Below are positions 1 to 9,157 of a stretch of DNA of 64,000 nucleotides, piece after piece. The notes under the pieces were generated by a model that saw only the letters and a list, made by a program, of their open reading frames with translations, had not been told where the DNA came from and did no database searches. Made by a program: the position numbers and the translations under genes. The DNA comes from an uncultured cyanobacterium. GTDB taxonomy: Bacteria > Cyanobacteriota > Cyanobacteriia > Thermostichales > Thermostichaceae. The stretch spans positions 1 through 64,000 of the forward strand of contig CALFBB010000027.1 in assembly GCA_937944885.1 (NCBI GenBank), written 5' to 3'. Each line of letters starts with the position of its first letter. The first letter of the stretch is position 1.

Positions 1-636
1 ACGGGAGAAACGGGGCGGCGCATCGTACGGGAGTTGGTTAGCCGTGGCATCCCGGTACGGGCGTTGGTGCGCAGTCGCCAGTTGGCTGCTCAGGTTTTGC
101 CCCCAGAGGCTGAGATCGTTGTTGGGGATGTGCTGGATCCCGCCACTCTGAGGGCGGGCATGGCAGGATGTACCGTGGTGCTGTGTGCTACCGGGGCGCG
201 GCCTAGCTGGGATCCCTTCCAACCTTACCGAGTGGATTACGAAGGCACCAAGAATTTGGTGGATGTGGCCAAAAGCCAGGGCATTCAGCATTTTGTTTTG
301 GTGTCTTCCTTGTGTGTGTCGCAGTTCTTTCACCCGCTCAATTTGTTTTGGTTGATCTTGGTGTGGAAAAAGCAGGCGGAGCAGTACTTGCAAAAAAGTG
401 GCCTGACCTACACGATTGTGCGGCCAGGAGGTCTCAAGAATCAGGACAACGAAGACGGCATTGTTCTATCCAAAGCCGATACGCTCTTTGAGGGCAGTAT
501 CCCCCGCACCAAAGTAGCGCAGGTGGCCGTAGAGAGCCTGTTTCAACCGGCAGCCCGCAACCAGATCATCGAGATTGTGGCTAAGCCGGAGGTTGTTCAA
601 CAGGATTGGGGTACTCTGTTTGCCTCGCTGGCATAG
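1..636 (+). CDS. SDR/NmrA-family NAD(P)-binding protein (5' truncated by window edge)
   Basis: The reading frame is open from base 1 and already carries the tail of a glycine-rich Rossmann motif (TGETGRRIVREL), so the gene begins just outside the window. A TTG at 34 is internal, not the start. The visible part reads as an atypical short-chain dehydrogenase: 'IVVGDVLDP' follows the second strand, 'VVLCATGARP' the fourth, and 'QHFVLVSSLCVS' with 'YTIVRPGGL' is typical of the NmrA/Ycf39/DUF2867 branch that binds NAD(P). In cyanobacteria and plastids such proteins serve as chlorophyll or photosystem assembly factors or as NADPH sensors. Which role applies here cannot be told from sequence. A 207-bp spacer follows it, with no terminator that I can see. 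Confidence 0.85.
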   Translation, partial: TGETGRRIVRELVSRGIPVRALVRSRQLAAQVLPPEAEIVVGDVLDPATLRAGMAGCTVVLCATGARPSWDPFQPYRVDYEGTKNLVDVAKSQGIQHFVLVSSLCVSQFFHPLNLFWLILVWKKQAEQYLQKSGLTYTIVRPGGLKNQDNEDGIVLSKADTLFEGSIPRTKVAQVAVESLFQPAARNQIIEIVAKPEVVQQDWGTLFASLA

Positions 637-843
637 TTTGAGCACAGATCTTGTTGTGGAGGATACCGGACCACGGCTTGGATGGCTGTTTTGTCCATGT
701 TTTGGGGGAGCTGGTTGCTACATCTACTGAAGTTAGGAGCAGCCGGTTCGTTTTCTCCTCAGTGGGCCTGCAGCTATCTCATGTAAGGTGGCGGGCGAAA
801 GGGCTGTACTCTAGAAGGTGTTCTTGAGTAAGTTCGTGAAGCC

Positions 844-2175
844 ATGGCTCAGCCTGCCCTGCGTGTTGTGATTGTGCGTCATGGTGAGAGTACCTTTAAC
901 CTGGAAAATCGCATTCAAGGTCGGTCGGATCTCTCTCGCCTCACCCCCACCGGAGAATGGCAAGCACGGCAGGTGGCTGAGGTTCTAGCCGGGATCCCCT
1001 TTGACCAAGTCTTTTGTAGCCCTCTGAGTCGGGCTTATGATACAGCTCGTATCATTCTGGAAGAGCGGCCAGGGATCCCTTTACAGGTAACCGAGCAACT
1101 GCGGGAGATCGACCTTACCGCTTGGGAAGGGTTGACCTTTGCCGAGGTGAAAGAGAAATATCCTGACGATTATCACCTCTGGCGGGACTCTCCTGAGAAC
1201 CTGGAGCTGGAGGGGCGCTTTCCGGTACGGGAGCTTTGGCAGCAGGCACAAGAGTTTTGGCATACCCTGGCACAAGGGATCCCGGCACGGCAGGAGCTGG
1301 TGAACATTCTGGTGGTGGGGCACAGCGGCATCAACCGCGCTCTAATCAGCACCGCCATTGGCTTGAAGGCCCACTACTACCACCGTTTGGGGCAAGATAA
1401 CTGTGCCATTAGCATCCTGAATTTTCCCCAAGGGTTGTCAGGGCCGCCGCAGTTGGAATCCCTGAACATCACCACGCATCTGGGCCAAGCCCTACCCAAA
1501 CGCAAGCAAGGGCTGCGTATCCTCTTGGTGCGACACGGGGAAACCCAATGGAACCGGGAACAGCGCTTTCAGGGGCAACGGGATATTCCTCTCAATGCTA
1601 CGGGTATGGAACAGGCAGCTAAGGTGGCGGAGTTTTTGGCGGATCAGCCCCTACAGCTGGCGTTTTCCAGCCCTCTTAAGCGTCCTTGGGCCACAGCAGA
1701 TGCCATTTGCAGTAGTCATGGCAACCTGATTTTGCAGCCGGTTCCTGCTTTGCAGGAGATCAGCCACGGGGATTGGGAGGGCAAACTGCAAAGTGAGATA
1801 GAAGCGGAGTACCCGGGGGAGTTGGAACGGTGGCAACGGGATCCGGCGCATGTGCAAATGCCCAATGGGGAAAACCTCCATCAGGTTTGGGAACGAACGC
1901 GCTTAGCTTGGCAAGAGATTTTGGCCACCACCGAAGCTCGGTTTCCAGAGGGCACGGCAGTTGTGGTTGCTCACGATGCTATTAACAAAGCTGCCATCTG
2001 TCAGTTGTTTGACCTCTCCCCGGCAGCCTTCTGGATCTTTAAGCAGGGCAATGGTGCTGTTACGGTCATCGACTACCCGCAAGGCAAGGATGGCTCGCCG
2101 GTTTTAAAGGTGCTGAATATCACCACCCATCTCTCCGGCCAGATTCTGGACTGTACGGCGGCAGGGGCACTGTAA
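844..2175 (+). CDS. Tandem two-domain histidine phosphatase (phosphoglycerate mutase superfamily)
   Basis: 443 residues made of two complete histidine-phosphatase domains. Domain 1 starts with VIVRHGESTFN (about residues 9-19) and domain 2 with LLVRHGETQWN (about 228-238). In each, RHG supplies the histidine that becomes phosphorylated. Each domain also has its second catalytic block (VVGHSG in domain 1, VVAHDA in domain 2) and both end with a similar 'LNITTHL' stretch, so the protein arose by internal duplication. Cyanobacterial enzymes with this double architecture have been annotated as phosphoglycerate mutase or phosphoserine phosphatase. Substrate cannot be assigned from sequence. The stop codon lies 5 bp before the next start, so the two genes are probably cotranscribed. 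Confidence 0.9.
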   Translation: MAQPALRVVIVRHGESTFNLENRIQGRSDLSRLTPTGEWQARQVAEVLAGIPFDQVFCSPLSRAYDTARIILEERPGIPLQVTEQLREIDLTAWEGLTFAEVKEKYPDDYHLWRDSPENLELEGRFPVRELWQQAQEFWHTLAQGIPARQELVNILVVGHSGINRALISTAIGLKAHYYHRLGQDNCAISILNFPQGLSGPPQLESLNITTHLGQALPKRKQGLRILLVRHGETQWNREQRFQGQRDIPLNATGMEQAAKVAEFLADQPLQLAFSSPLKRPWATADAICSSHGNLILQPVPALQEISHGDWEGKLQSEIEAEYPGELERWQRDPAHVQMPNGENLHQVWERTRLAWQEILATTEARFPEGTAVVVAHDAINKAAICQLFDLSPAAFWIFKQGNGAVTVIDYPQGKDGSPVLKVLNITTHLSGQILDCTAAGAL

Positions 2176-2180
2176 AACCA

Positions 2181-3518
2181 ATGGCATCCTCTTTCCCCTC
2201 ACGGGTGCAGTCGCATGGTGTGCCGGTGGGCCTATTGCAAGGGGTACGTCTCCTGGATCCCTGGCAGGGTCGCGATCAAAGAGTGGATGTCTGGCTGGAA
2301 GCAGGGCAGATTCAGGCCATGGGTGAGCCGGGGATGCGTCGACCGGAAGGGATACCGGCGGATCTGCCGACGCTGGATGGCTCCGGTTGGGTCCTGGGGC
2401 CGGGACTGGTGGATCTCTACGCCCACAGTGGTGAGCCTGGCTATGAAAGTCGGGAAACCCTGGCCTCTCTGGCGGCAGCAGCCTTGGCCGGGGGCTTTAC
2501 CCGAGTGGGGATCCTGCCTACCACCCATCCTGTGTTGGACAGTGCCGAGCAGCTGGGGCGTTATCCCCGTCAGGATGGGGCTCCCGACTGGTGGCCTTGG
2601 GCAGCGCTAACGCTAGGGGCAAAAGGGAAACACCCCAGTGAATGGGGAGAACTGGCTCAGGCAGGAGCAATTGGGTTTACAGACGAGCAGCCCTTGCGCT
2701 CCTTGGTGCTGCTGCGGCGAGCGCTGGAGTATTTGCACGTCTGGAATAAACCGCTGCTGCTATGGCCCTGGGATCCCCAGCTGGCCGGGTCGGGCAGCCT
2801 GTACGAAGGGGTTTGGGCCTTGCGATTGGGATTAAAAGGGATCCCTGCCGATGCGGAAACCGCTGCTCTGGCCCGGATTTTGGAGGTGGTTCGCAGTGTG
2901 CCCTCTCCTGCTCCTGTTCACATTATGCGTCTGAGCCAGGCCCGCAGCCTGGAGCTGATCCAGCAAGCCCAGCAAGAAGGATTACCGGTTACCGCCAGCA
3001 CCACCTGGATGCATCTTCTTCTGGACGAGCAGGCGATCCTGGAGCAGGATTACAACCCCAACCTGCACCTGTTACCCCCTCTACCGAAAGCATCTGACCG
3101 GCAAGCTTTGATCCACGGGATCCGCTCCGGTAGCCTAGCCATTGCCACCGACCACCGCCCCTACACCTACGAAGAGAAAACCTTGCCCTTTGCCGAGGCT
3201 CCTGTGGGCGCCATTGGTCTGGAGCTGGCCTTGCCCTTGCTCTGGCAGAACTTGGTGGAAAGCGGGGAGCTGACCGCTTTGCAATTGTGGTCGGCTCTCA
3301 GTTTGCATCCGGCCCGTTGTTTGGGTTGGGAGCCTGTTCCGCTGGGCTCCGCCGCCGATTGGGTGCTCGCCGATTGGGTGCTCTTTGATCCCCACCTCAC
3401 CTGGACTGTCTCTGCTTCCACTTTGGAGTCAAAATCCCTGGCTACCCCCTGGTTGGACAAAACCATTCGAGGTAAAGTTCTACACACCCAATTGGGAAAG
3501 ACGAAAGGTAGAGGTTAG
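2181..3518 (+). CDS. Dihydroorotase-like amidohydrolase, probably catalytically inactive (PyrC/PyrX-like)
   Basis: 445 residues aligning by eye with type I dihydroorotases throughout, but the metal site is gutted. The usual DxHxH-(L/F)R-EPG is here GLVDLYAHSGEPG (about 75-87): the first His is Tyr80 and the substrate-binding Arg is Gly84, leaving only His82. The later 'HxxH' block is HIMRLSQARS with the second His replaced by Arg. 'TPHHL' is TWMHL and 'TDHAPH' is TDHRPY. Non-catalytic PyrC homologues (PyrX) are known to support aspartate transcarbamoylase in other bacteria, and that is a reasonable hypothesis here. Near the C-terminus a perfect 15-bp in-frame duplication (3354-3383) gives ADWVLADWVL. 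The stop overlaps the convergent hemY stop by 4 bp. Confidence 0.85.
   Translation: MASSFPSRVQSHGVPVGLLQGVRLLDPWQGRDQRVDVWLEAGQIQAMGEPGMRRPEGIPADLPTLDGSGWVLGPGLVDLYAHSGEPGYESRETLASLAAAALAGGFTRVGILPTTHPVLDSAEQLGRYPRQDGAPDWWPWAALTLGAKGKHPSEWGELAQAGAIGFTDEQPLRSLVLLRRALEYLHVWNKPLLLWPWDPQLAGSGSLYEGVWALRLGLKGIPADAETAALARILEVVRSVPSPAPVHIMRLSQARSLELIQQAQQEGLPVTASTTWMHLLLDEQAILEQDYNPNLHLLPPLPKASDRQALIHGIRSGSLAIATDHRPYTYEEKTLPFAEAPVGAIGLELALPLLWQNLVESGELTALQLWSALSLHPARCLGWEPVPLGSAADWVLADWVLFDPHLTWTVSASTLESKSLATPWLDKTIRGKVLHTQLGKTKGRG
3354..3383. repeat. 15-bp perfect tandem duplication inside the dihydroorotase-like gene
   Basis: GCCGATTGGGTGCTC occurs twice head to tail (3354-3368 and 3369-3383). It stays in frame and repeats five residues (ADWVL) in the C-terminal segment, where dihydroorotases normally have a single 'ADLVLFDP'-like stretch. 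Confidence 0.9.
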
Positions 3519-4990
3519 CCATGACCGCTCTTCAAAATCTCCTGGGCCATGGCTTCGGCACGGCGCACACAATCTCCTAAGGCAACCCCATCCAGATAAT
3601 TGGCACAAACGGAGAGCCCCGGCGTTTGCTGGGCAAGACTCTCTTGGAGCTGAGCCATTCGCTGCCGGTGACCCAGGGTATATTGCGGGATGGCTTGGGG
3701 CCAGAGCCGTTCTCCCAAGCGGATGGGTTCTCCAGGACAAGTCAGAAGGATTTGGCTTAGCTCCTCATGCACAAGTTGGGCCCGTTCTTCTGGCGAGAGG
3801 GCCAAAAGCGGTGGAACCCCCCTTTCTCGGGCATAGGCTGCATCTGTCGCCCCTCCGATGAAGCTGAGGAAGCAGTGATAACCTTTTGGGGCTCGCCCCG
3901 GGAACAGGCAGGAAGCCCAAAGGGTGCCAAGGGTGCGGTAGCCCTGGGAGCGTGGGATCAAATGGCCAAAGCCCCGCAGCGGTTGCGGTAGAACCTCTTC
4001 TGGGTAAGCCAGAGTCACCACGGCCACCGGTGGGTAAGGGATCTCTGCCAGTAAGCGGCTAGCCTGGGGATTGAGCTCCTGCAACAGGGCGGCGGCGACG
4101 TAGGCCGGTACCGTTAGAACCACCCGCTCAGCTGTAACCCAACGGGATCCCTCTGGCGTCTCAAACTGCACCCAATACTTGCCCCCATCTTGCTTGAGAT
4201 GGGTTGCCTGCCAGCGTAGGCGCAGAACATCCCCCAGTTGTTGGGCAATGGCTTCTGGGAGTTGTTTGAGCCCCTGCCGCAGATTGCCCAATTGACCCCG
4301 CTTGGGTGGCGGTTGAATCAGGGGGGATAGGGGGGGCTCGGGTTGGCTGCGGCGAGCCTGCAGAGCCCCGGCAAAGAGGCTGCCATAGCGTTCTTCTAGG
4401 CCAGCCACCCGAGGAAAAGCTGCTGTGGCACTCAGTTGATCCACATCGCCAGCAAAAACCCCAGAGGTAAAAGGCACAATCAAGCGCTCCACCACCTCCG
4501 AGCCCAGTTGCCGCCGAAAAAACTGCCGCACCGTTTCTTCTCGGCCAGGAGGGGGGGCCACAAACCCCAGCAACCCACGCAGGGCACGCAGTTTGCCGCC
4601 AACACTTAACAGCGGCGATCCAAGCGCCGCCGAAGGACTCATGGGCACCGGCAGCAGCTCTCCCTCCCAGTAAACATAGCGAGGCAGCTTGCCATCCGCC
4701 AGCACCAGTTGATCCGCCAAACCCACCTCGGCAATCAGGTTCAGCAGAGCCGGAGCAGGCGTAAAGCTGTTGGGGCCTTCCTCCCAGCAATAACCCTCTT
4801 TGGATTGGCTAGAAATGCATCCCCCCACCCGGTTGCCGGCCTCGGCCAGGAGCACCGATCGGGATCCCTGCTGGAGCCCCTGTTGCAGCCGTAGCGCCAA
4901 GGTTAAACCGCTGATCCCGGCTCCGATCACCACCACTTGGGTGTGGATTGTTTCTGTAGGAGAATTCCCTTCCAAGACAAAGCCACTCAT
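3515..4990 (-). CDS. hemY: Protoporphyrinogen IX oxidase (HemY/HemG type, oxygen-dependent)
   Basis: 491 residues. The FAD/NAD dinucleotide fold VVVIGAGISGLTLALRL sits at about 20-36, followed by 'GNRVGGCISSQ' (amine-oxidase superfamily FAD contact). The C-terminal 'CANYLDGVALGDCVRRAE' is the usual closing FAD-binding motif of this family. The enzyme oxidises protoporphyrinogen IX to protoporphyrin IX, the step before the heme and chlorophyll branches divide. Many cyanobacteria use the unrelated HemJ instead, so a HemY-type enzyme marks this lineage. The ATG at 4990 gives an N-terminus slightly longer than the fold needs. The gene lies downstream of hom on the same strand with a 125-bp gap. 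Confidence 0.9.
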   Translation of the reverse strand: MSGFVLEGNSPTETIHTQVVVIGAGISGLTLALRLQQGLQQGSRSVLLAEAGNRVGGCISSQSKEGYCWEEGPNSFTPAPALLNLIAEVGLADQLVLADGKLPRYVYWEGELLPVPMSPSAALGSPLLSVGGKLRALRGLLGFVAPPPGREETVRQFFRRQLGSEVVERLIVPFTSGVFAGDVDQLSATAAFPRVAGLEERYGSLFAGALQARRSQPEPPLSPLIQPPPKRGQLGNLRQGLKQLPEAIAQQLGDVLRLRWQATHLKQDGGKYWVQFETPEGSRWVTAERVVLTVPAYVAAALLQELNPQASRLLAEIPYPPVAVVTLAYPEEVLPQPLRGFGHLIPRSQGYRTLGTLWASCLFPGRAPKGYHCFLSFIGGATDAAYARERGVPPLLALSPEERAQLVHEELSQILLTCPGEPIRLGERLWPQAIPQYTLGHRQRMAQLQESLAQQTPGLSVCANYLDGVALGDCVRRAEAMAQEILKSGHG

Positions 4991-5115
4991 TCTTGATGCC
5001 CTACCGATGTTCTTCTACCCAAAGGGTGCCACTCCCGGTCAGGGGTGGGGGGAAATCCGACCACCCTCCCCCGACTATGCCGACCCAATCCCGGTACCAC
5101 CAACCCTCTTGCCCG

Positions 5116-6429
5116 CTAGCGCAGCACCCGGAACACGGCAGGGATCCCGGCCACTTGGGGAAGTTGACGAATCTCGGCAATCGCCTGTTGACAGTCGGCT
5201 TCCCGCACCGTGTGGGTAAGGATAACAATCTCCGCCTGCTCCCGATGGCATTCCTTTTGGGTAATGCTCTCCAGACTAACCTGATGGTTGCCAAAGCAGG
5301 TGCCAATCGCCCCGATTACCCCCGGTCGATCCTGAGCCAGCACCCGCACATAAAACTCCGCCTCCAATTCAGCCAATGGGATCAGGGCTGGCAGCTCCGC
5401 CGACTCCGCATCAGCTGGAGGAAAAGCCGACGCAGGGGGAAACCCCCACAAGGGGTTGGGGACTTGGGCACCGGTTTGCAGATGGGCAATCAGGCTGAGC
5501 AAATCCCCCACCACGGCACTGGCGGTTGGCCCCTGTCCTGCCCCCGGCCCGGATAGAACCACCTGCCCCAGGGGATCCCCTTGTACCAAAACGGCATTCT
5601 CCACACCGCTGACGCCGGCCAAGGCATGGGTGGAAGGCAAAAGGGTAGGATGAACCCGAATATCCAAGCGGGAGGGGCCGGCCTTTTGGGCAATGGCCAG
5701 CAGCTTAAAGGTAAACCCCCACTCCCGCGCATAGCGAATGTCGGTGGCACTAATACCGCGGATCCCTTCACAGGGGATCTGATCCCGCGCTACCGGTAAG
5801 CCAAAGGCAAGGCTGGCCAGAATGGCAATCTTGTCGGCAGCATCCCACCCTTCCACATCGGCACCGGGATCCGCTTCCGCATAGCCGCGGGCCTGGGCAA
5901 CGGCCAGAGCTTCCTCAAAAGAACTCCCCTCCTGCGTCATCTGGCTGAGAATAAAGTTGGTGGTGCCGTTAACAATGCCCCAAACCGCCTCAATGCGGCT
6001 GGCCCGCAAAGAGTGCTGCAAGGGTTGCAGAATCGGGATCCCACCGGCAACCGCAGCTTCTAGGAGCACACTTACTTTCGCTTGAGCAGCGGCTTGAAAG
6101 ATCTCCGCCCCATGACGGGCAATCACGGCCTTGTTGGCGGTGATCACCTGTTTACCGTGATCAACAGCCTTGAGGATCAAACTACGGGCCGGCTCAATCC
6201 CCCCCATCAACTCAATTACCACATCGATCTCCGGGTCAGAGACAATCCGCTCCAAGTCTGTGGTCAAGCGCTCAGGGGGGATGTGTACCTCCCGCGGTTT
6301 ATCCAGGGAGCGCACTCCCACTGCAGCAATATCCACAGTCTGCAGGAGAGGATGACCTGGACGCTGTAAAATCTGCACCACACCTGTACCCACGGTGCCC
6401 AACCCCAGTAGCCCAACCCGATAGACCAC
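5116..6429 (-). CDS. hom: Homoserine dehydrogenase
   Basis: 437 residues in the monofunctional layout: N-terminal Rossmann domain (GLLGLGTVGTGVVQIL, about 6-21), the 'VITANKAVIA' segment with the conserved lysine, the catalytic/dimer region ('GIVNGTTNFIL', 'GADVEGWDAADKIAIL'), and a C-terminal ACT domain from about residue 350 ('DRPGVIGAIGTCFGNHQVSLESI'). It reduces aspartate semialdehyde to homoserine for threonine and methionine synthesis. The ACT domain usually carries threonine feedback inhibition. It is not fused to aspartokinase. The ATG at 6429 begins directly at the first beta strand, which supports the start. Confidence 0.95.
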   Translation of the reverse strand: MVYRVGLLGLGTVGTGVVQILQRPGHPLLQTVDIAAVGVRSLDKPREVHIPPERLTTDLERIVSDPEIDVVIELMGGIEPARSLILKAVDHGKQVITANKAVIARHGAEIFQAAAQAKVSVLLEAAVAGGIPILQPLQHSLRASRIEAVWGIVNGTTNFILSQMTQEGSSFEEALAVAQARGYAEADPGADVEGWDAADKIAILASLAFGLPVARDQIPCEGIRGISATDIRYAREWGFTFKLLAIAQKAGPSRLDIRVHPTLLPSTHALAGVSGVENAVLVQGDPLGQVVLSGPGAGQGPTASAVVGDLLSLIAHLQTGAQVPNPLWGFPPASAFPPADAESAELPALIPLAELEAEFYVRVLAQDRPGVIGAIGTCFGNHQVSLESITQKECHREQAEIVILTHTVREADCQQAIAEIRQLPQVAGIPAVFRVLR

Positions 6430-6640
6430 AATCGCTGCCCTCGCCTACTGACTGCCTGTACTCTCACCCTTACTACGATAAACGGTGCTGTTTACCGATT
6501 GGGGAGCTGGCGTGAACTACCTGATGACAATCGCTAGGCGGTACGGTGTGGGTTGGCTTTCTGCTGCAAGAAAACCAGAAAGCTCCTCGTTCGCGTTGGC
6601 AGTGTGTATTCCTTTTTCCCCTTGAGGTAAACCGACCTTG

Positions 6641-6660
6641 ATTGGCAAAGATTGGCAAAG
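6641..6660. repeat. 10-bp tandem duplication between hom and the GvpF/L gene
   Basis: ATTGGCAAAG is repeated perfectly head to tail. The rest of the 252-bp spacer shows no gene or hairpin that I can support. Confidence 0.85.
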
Positions 6661-6681
6661 CTGAGAAGGCTAACTCTGTTC

Positions 6682-7467
6682 TCAGGGGCTGCCTATTCCC
6701 CTAGCCTCCTCTGTATCCCGAAGGACACCCACAAAGTGATAAGGGGGTAAGGGGGTGCTCCACTCCAGCTGCCAGTTAGGGTGACGGGTTAGCCAAGTTT
6801 GACTGATGAGGTCGGCCTGCTGCTTTTCGGCAGGTGTCAGGAGAAAATAAAGTCGCAGGGCTTCTTCCGGTCGGGGATCCGCCACTTGCACCGGCCAGGT
6901 AGGTGGCCAAAGCTGTTGCAACTCTGCCAGCTCCTGTTCCTGGCGGGCCTGTGCCTGCTGCTGCTGCAGGTAGGCCTGTTTGCGGGCCAACAGGTAGGCG
7001 GTTCCGCTTAGGGGAGCTTGGGGATCCGCCTGTGACGGAGAAGGTTGAACCCTGCTTTTGAGGCAATACTCGGCCCGTCCTTTGATGGCTGCTAGGGTCT
7101 GTTCGTACTCCGCTTGCCGGGCCAACAGATGGGAGACCAGTTTTTCCACCGAAAGAAAACAGGTGCCAAAGCGCAGCGGCAACACCGGGATCTGGGAAAA
7201 CAGCCGACAGATCACCTGGTCATGCCGCAGGGCAGAGTGCACCAACACCTCATCAGACACTTGTAGAGACTTGGGATCCTGCATCGGCTCCACAGCAGCA
7301 GCAATGCGGCTGCCCACAGGAGAAACCACCTGTACCGACTCTTGGAGCCCTTCCGTCTGCTGGATAAATTGCAACAATTCCCGATCTGGCTGCGGCAAAA
7401 AAGCATAGGTGTAGAGGGGCTTAGCTTCCTTGTGCAGGAACGGTTCAGGCGGGGTAGGGACTGTCAT
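6682..7467 (-). CDS. GvpF/GvpL-family protein (orphan gas-vesicle-type protein)
   Basis: 261 residues. Family marks are the start 'PLYTYAFLP', the 'VLVHSALRHDQVICRLF' helix, 'IPVLPLRFGTCF' followed by the 'VEKLVSHLL...YEQTLAAIKGRAEY' helix, then 'GTAYLLARKQAYL' and a C-terminal 'YHFVGV'. In gas-vesicle clusters GvpF/L contacts GvpA during vesicle assembly. No gvpA, gvpN or other gvp gene lies in the window, so this copy stands alone. A central Gln/Ala/Glu-rich segment (about 165-185) probably forms a long helix. Family assignment is good, but function outside gas vesicles is unknown. Confidence 0.8.
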   Translation of the reverse strand: MTVPTPPEPFLHKEAKPLYTYAFLPQPDRELLQFIQQTEGLQESVQVVSPVGSRIAAAVEPMQDPKSLQVSDEVLVHSALRHDQVICRLFSQIPVLPLRFGTCFLSVEKLVSHLLARQAEYEQTLAAIKGRAEYCLKSRVQPSPSQADPQAPLSGTAYLLARKQAYLQQQQAQARQEQELAELQQLWPPTWPVQVADPRPEEALRLYFLLTPAEKQQADLISQTWLTRHPNWQLEWSTPLPPYHFVGVLRDTEEARGIGSP

Positions 7468-7650
7468 CGTGCAGGTTCAAGAGGTTGCATCTTTTCCCTC
7501 CTCAGTTTACGAAACCTGATCTGAGGGAGTTCCACGGGCCGTCTGGAGATGCGGTAGACTAACCTCGCACAGGTTTAAGCCCCGAATAATAGGGGCTGGT
7601 ATCTGGCGCTTTGGGATCCTCTTAATCGCATCTCCCCAACAGGTGAGGCC

Positions 7651-8268
7651 ATGACCAGCGCAAGAGACTTCAAATCCTTTGAACAGGAAGAGACCGAACG
7701 GTTGCGGGATTTGCTTCCTGCTTCCCTGCGACCCCTGATCAGCATTGTTCCCACCTTCGGCGGGGATACGCTGTTGCTCTCCCGCCGCAAAGCCCCTTGG
7801 CAGCCTCAGGGCACCATTGCGATTGATTTTCGCCGCTGGCAACAGATCCCACAGCCGCAGCGGGACCTGTTGTTTCTGCGGGAGGTGGGCTGGTTTGACA
7901 ACCGCAACTGGTTACAGCCGGGGTTTTACCAATCACTGGCCCTGATGGGTGGCATTACCACCCTGGCGGAGCTTGCCTTGCAACATCCTTTTTCAGCTTT
8001 ATTGGCAGGAGGCATTACTGCCCTTTCAGCTCGCCAAATCTGGCAGAACCTGAACCGGGAAAGTGCCCATTTTGATGCTGATGAATTTGCTTTGCGTCGT
8101 GCCCAATACCGTGGCTATACTCGCCAGGAGGCTGCTCAACACCTGGTGGATGCTTTGGAGCGAACCTTGAAGCTGGATCCGACGGATATCTTGACCGCAT
8201 TACGCCTGCAACGGCTGAAAGCCATTGCTTTGAACCTATCCCCCAACCCCTCAAACCAAGGGCTATGA
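7651..8268 (+). CDS. DUF3318 family protein
   Basis: 205 residues matching a family confined to cyanobacteria: N-terminal 'EETERLRDLLPASLRPLI', then 'GTIAIDFRRW...RDLLFLREVGWFDNRNWLQPG', a hydrophobic stretch (about 97-130) that may be one or two membrane helices, and 'SAHFDADEFALRRAQYRGYTRQEAAQ' near the C-terminus. The 'FDADEFALRRA...Y' segment recalls peptidase-like cores, but no HExxH motif is present. Function unknown. The 3' end overlaps the convergent surE stop by 6 bp. Confidence 0.8.
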   Translation: MTSARDFKSFEQEETERLRDLLPASLRPLISIVPTFGGDTLLLSRRKAPWQPQGTIAIDFRRWQQIPQPQRDLLFLREVGWFDNRNWLQPGFYQSLALMGGITTLAELALQHPFSALLAGGITALSARQIWQNLNRESAHFDADEFALRRAQYRGYTRQEAAQHLVDALERTLKLDPTDILTALRLQRLKAIALNLSPNPSNQGL

Positions 8269-8982
8269 AGCCAGCTGCAGCTGAGTAATCGCCACTCGAC
8301 CGGAAAAGCAAATATCGGTATCTGTTTGTGGATCATGGGCGCGCTCTGCGTAGCGGCCTTGATAAGAAAACCAAAGGGACTCGGTGCCGTTCTGCTCTGG
8401 TTCAACGGCATAGTCAAGGGGCAAAGGCTGGGTGCACAGCCGGCAATACACCCGTTCCGGCAAAGGGGATCCCGGCGGCAAATGGGGTAAGTTCACATTC
8501 CAAAAGGCCCCAGGAGGCAGAGGTTGTTCCATCAGCTCCGCCAGAATTGCCCTTGTCCAACGGCGCGCCTGTTCCCAGTCGATCGGCTGGCCACCGGCCC
8601 GGTACTGGGAAATGGCAATGGCTGGGATCCGGCGCATTGCTGCCTCCCGCACGGCTGCTACTGTCCCTGACAGATAGACATCGGCTCCGAGGTTGCCCCC
8701 CTCGTTGATCCCAGAAAGCACCCAATCCACAGAGGGAACCAGTTTGAATAGGCCAACCCGCACACAGTCGGCGGGGGATCCCTCTACAGCAAAGGTCCGC
8801 TCCCCACGGAATTGGGCACGAAACGGTCGCCCCGTCGTCACTTGGTGGCTACAACCGGACAACTGTTGATGAGGAGCAACAACCCAGCAGTGTTCCTCAC
8901 CAAGCAGAGATTGCAGGGCCAGCTTCAGATTGGCAAGACCGGCAGCGTCGATGCCATCGTCATTGGTCAGTAGCACCCTCAT
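8263..8982 (-). CDS. surE: 5'/3'-nucleotidase SurE
   Basis: 239 residues. The ATG at 8982 is chosen because MRVLLTNDDGID is the exact SurE N-terminus carrying the metal-binding Asp8-Asp9 pair. The open frame runs about 93 codons further upstream and overlaps the divergent gap gene, but that extension is not protein-like. Other family marks: 'VVAPHQQLSGCSHQVT' (nucleotide/phosphate contact), 'SGINEGGNLGADVYLSGTVAAVREA' with the metal-binding Asn. SurE dephosphorylates nucleoside monophosphates and is linked to stationary-phase survival. Confidence 0.93.
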   Translation of the reverse strand: MRVLLTNDDGIDAAGLANLKLALQSLLGEEHCWVVAPHQQLSGCSHQVTTGRPFRAQFRGERTFAVEGSPADCVRVGLFKLVPSVDWVLSGINEGGNLGADVYLSGTVAAVREAAMRRIPAIAISQYRAGGQPIDWEQARRWTRAILAELMEQPLPPGAFWNVNLPHLPPGSPLPERVYCRLCTQPLPLDYAVEPEQNGTESLWFSYQGRYAERAHDPQTDTDICFSGRVAITQLQLAS

Positions 8983-9157
8983 CCTTGATTTTCCCTTTGC
9001 TGGCAGCTCCTTTAGCTTACTCCGGCTGCAAATCTGGAGACTTTGGGTGCAAAAGCACCTGTGAACCTTTTCTTCCCTTACCCTGTCTTTAGAGAAGATT
9101 AGAAGATCATTCAAGTCGGTCAACTTATCGCAACAGTGTTTACGCAGGAGGAGAACC

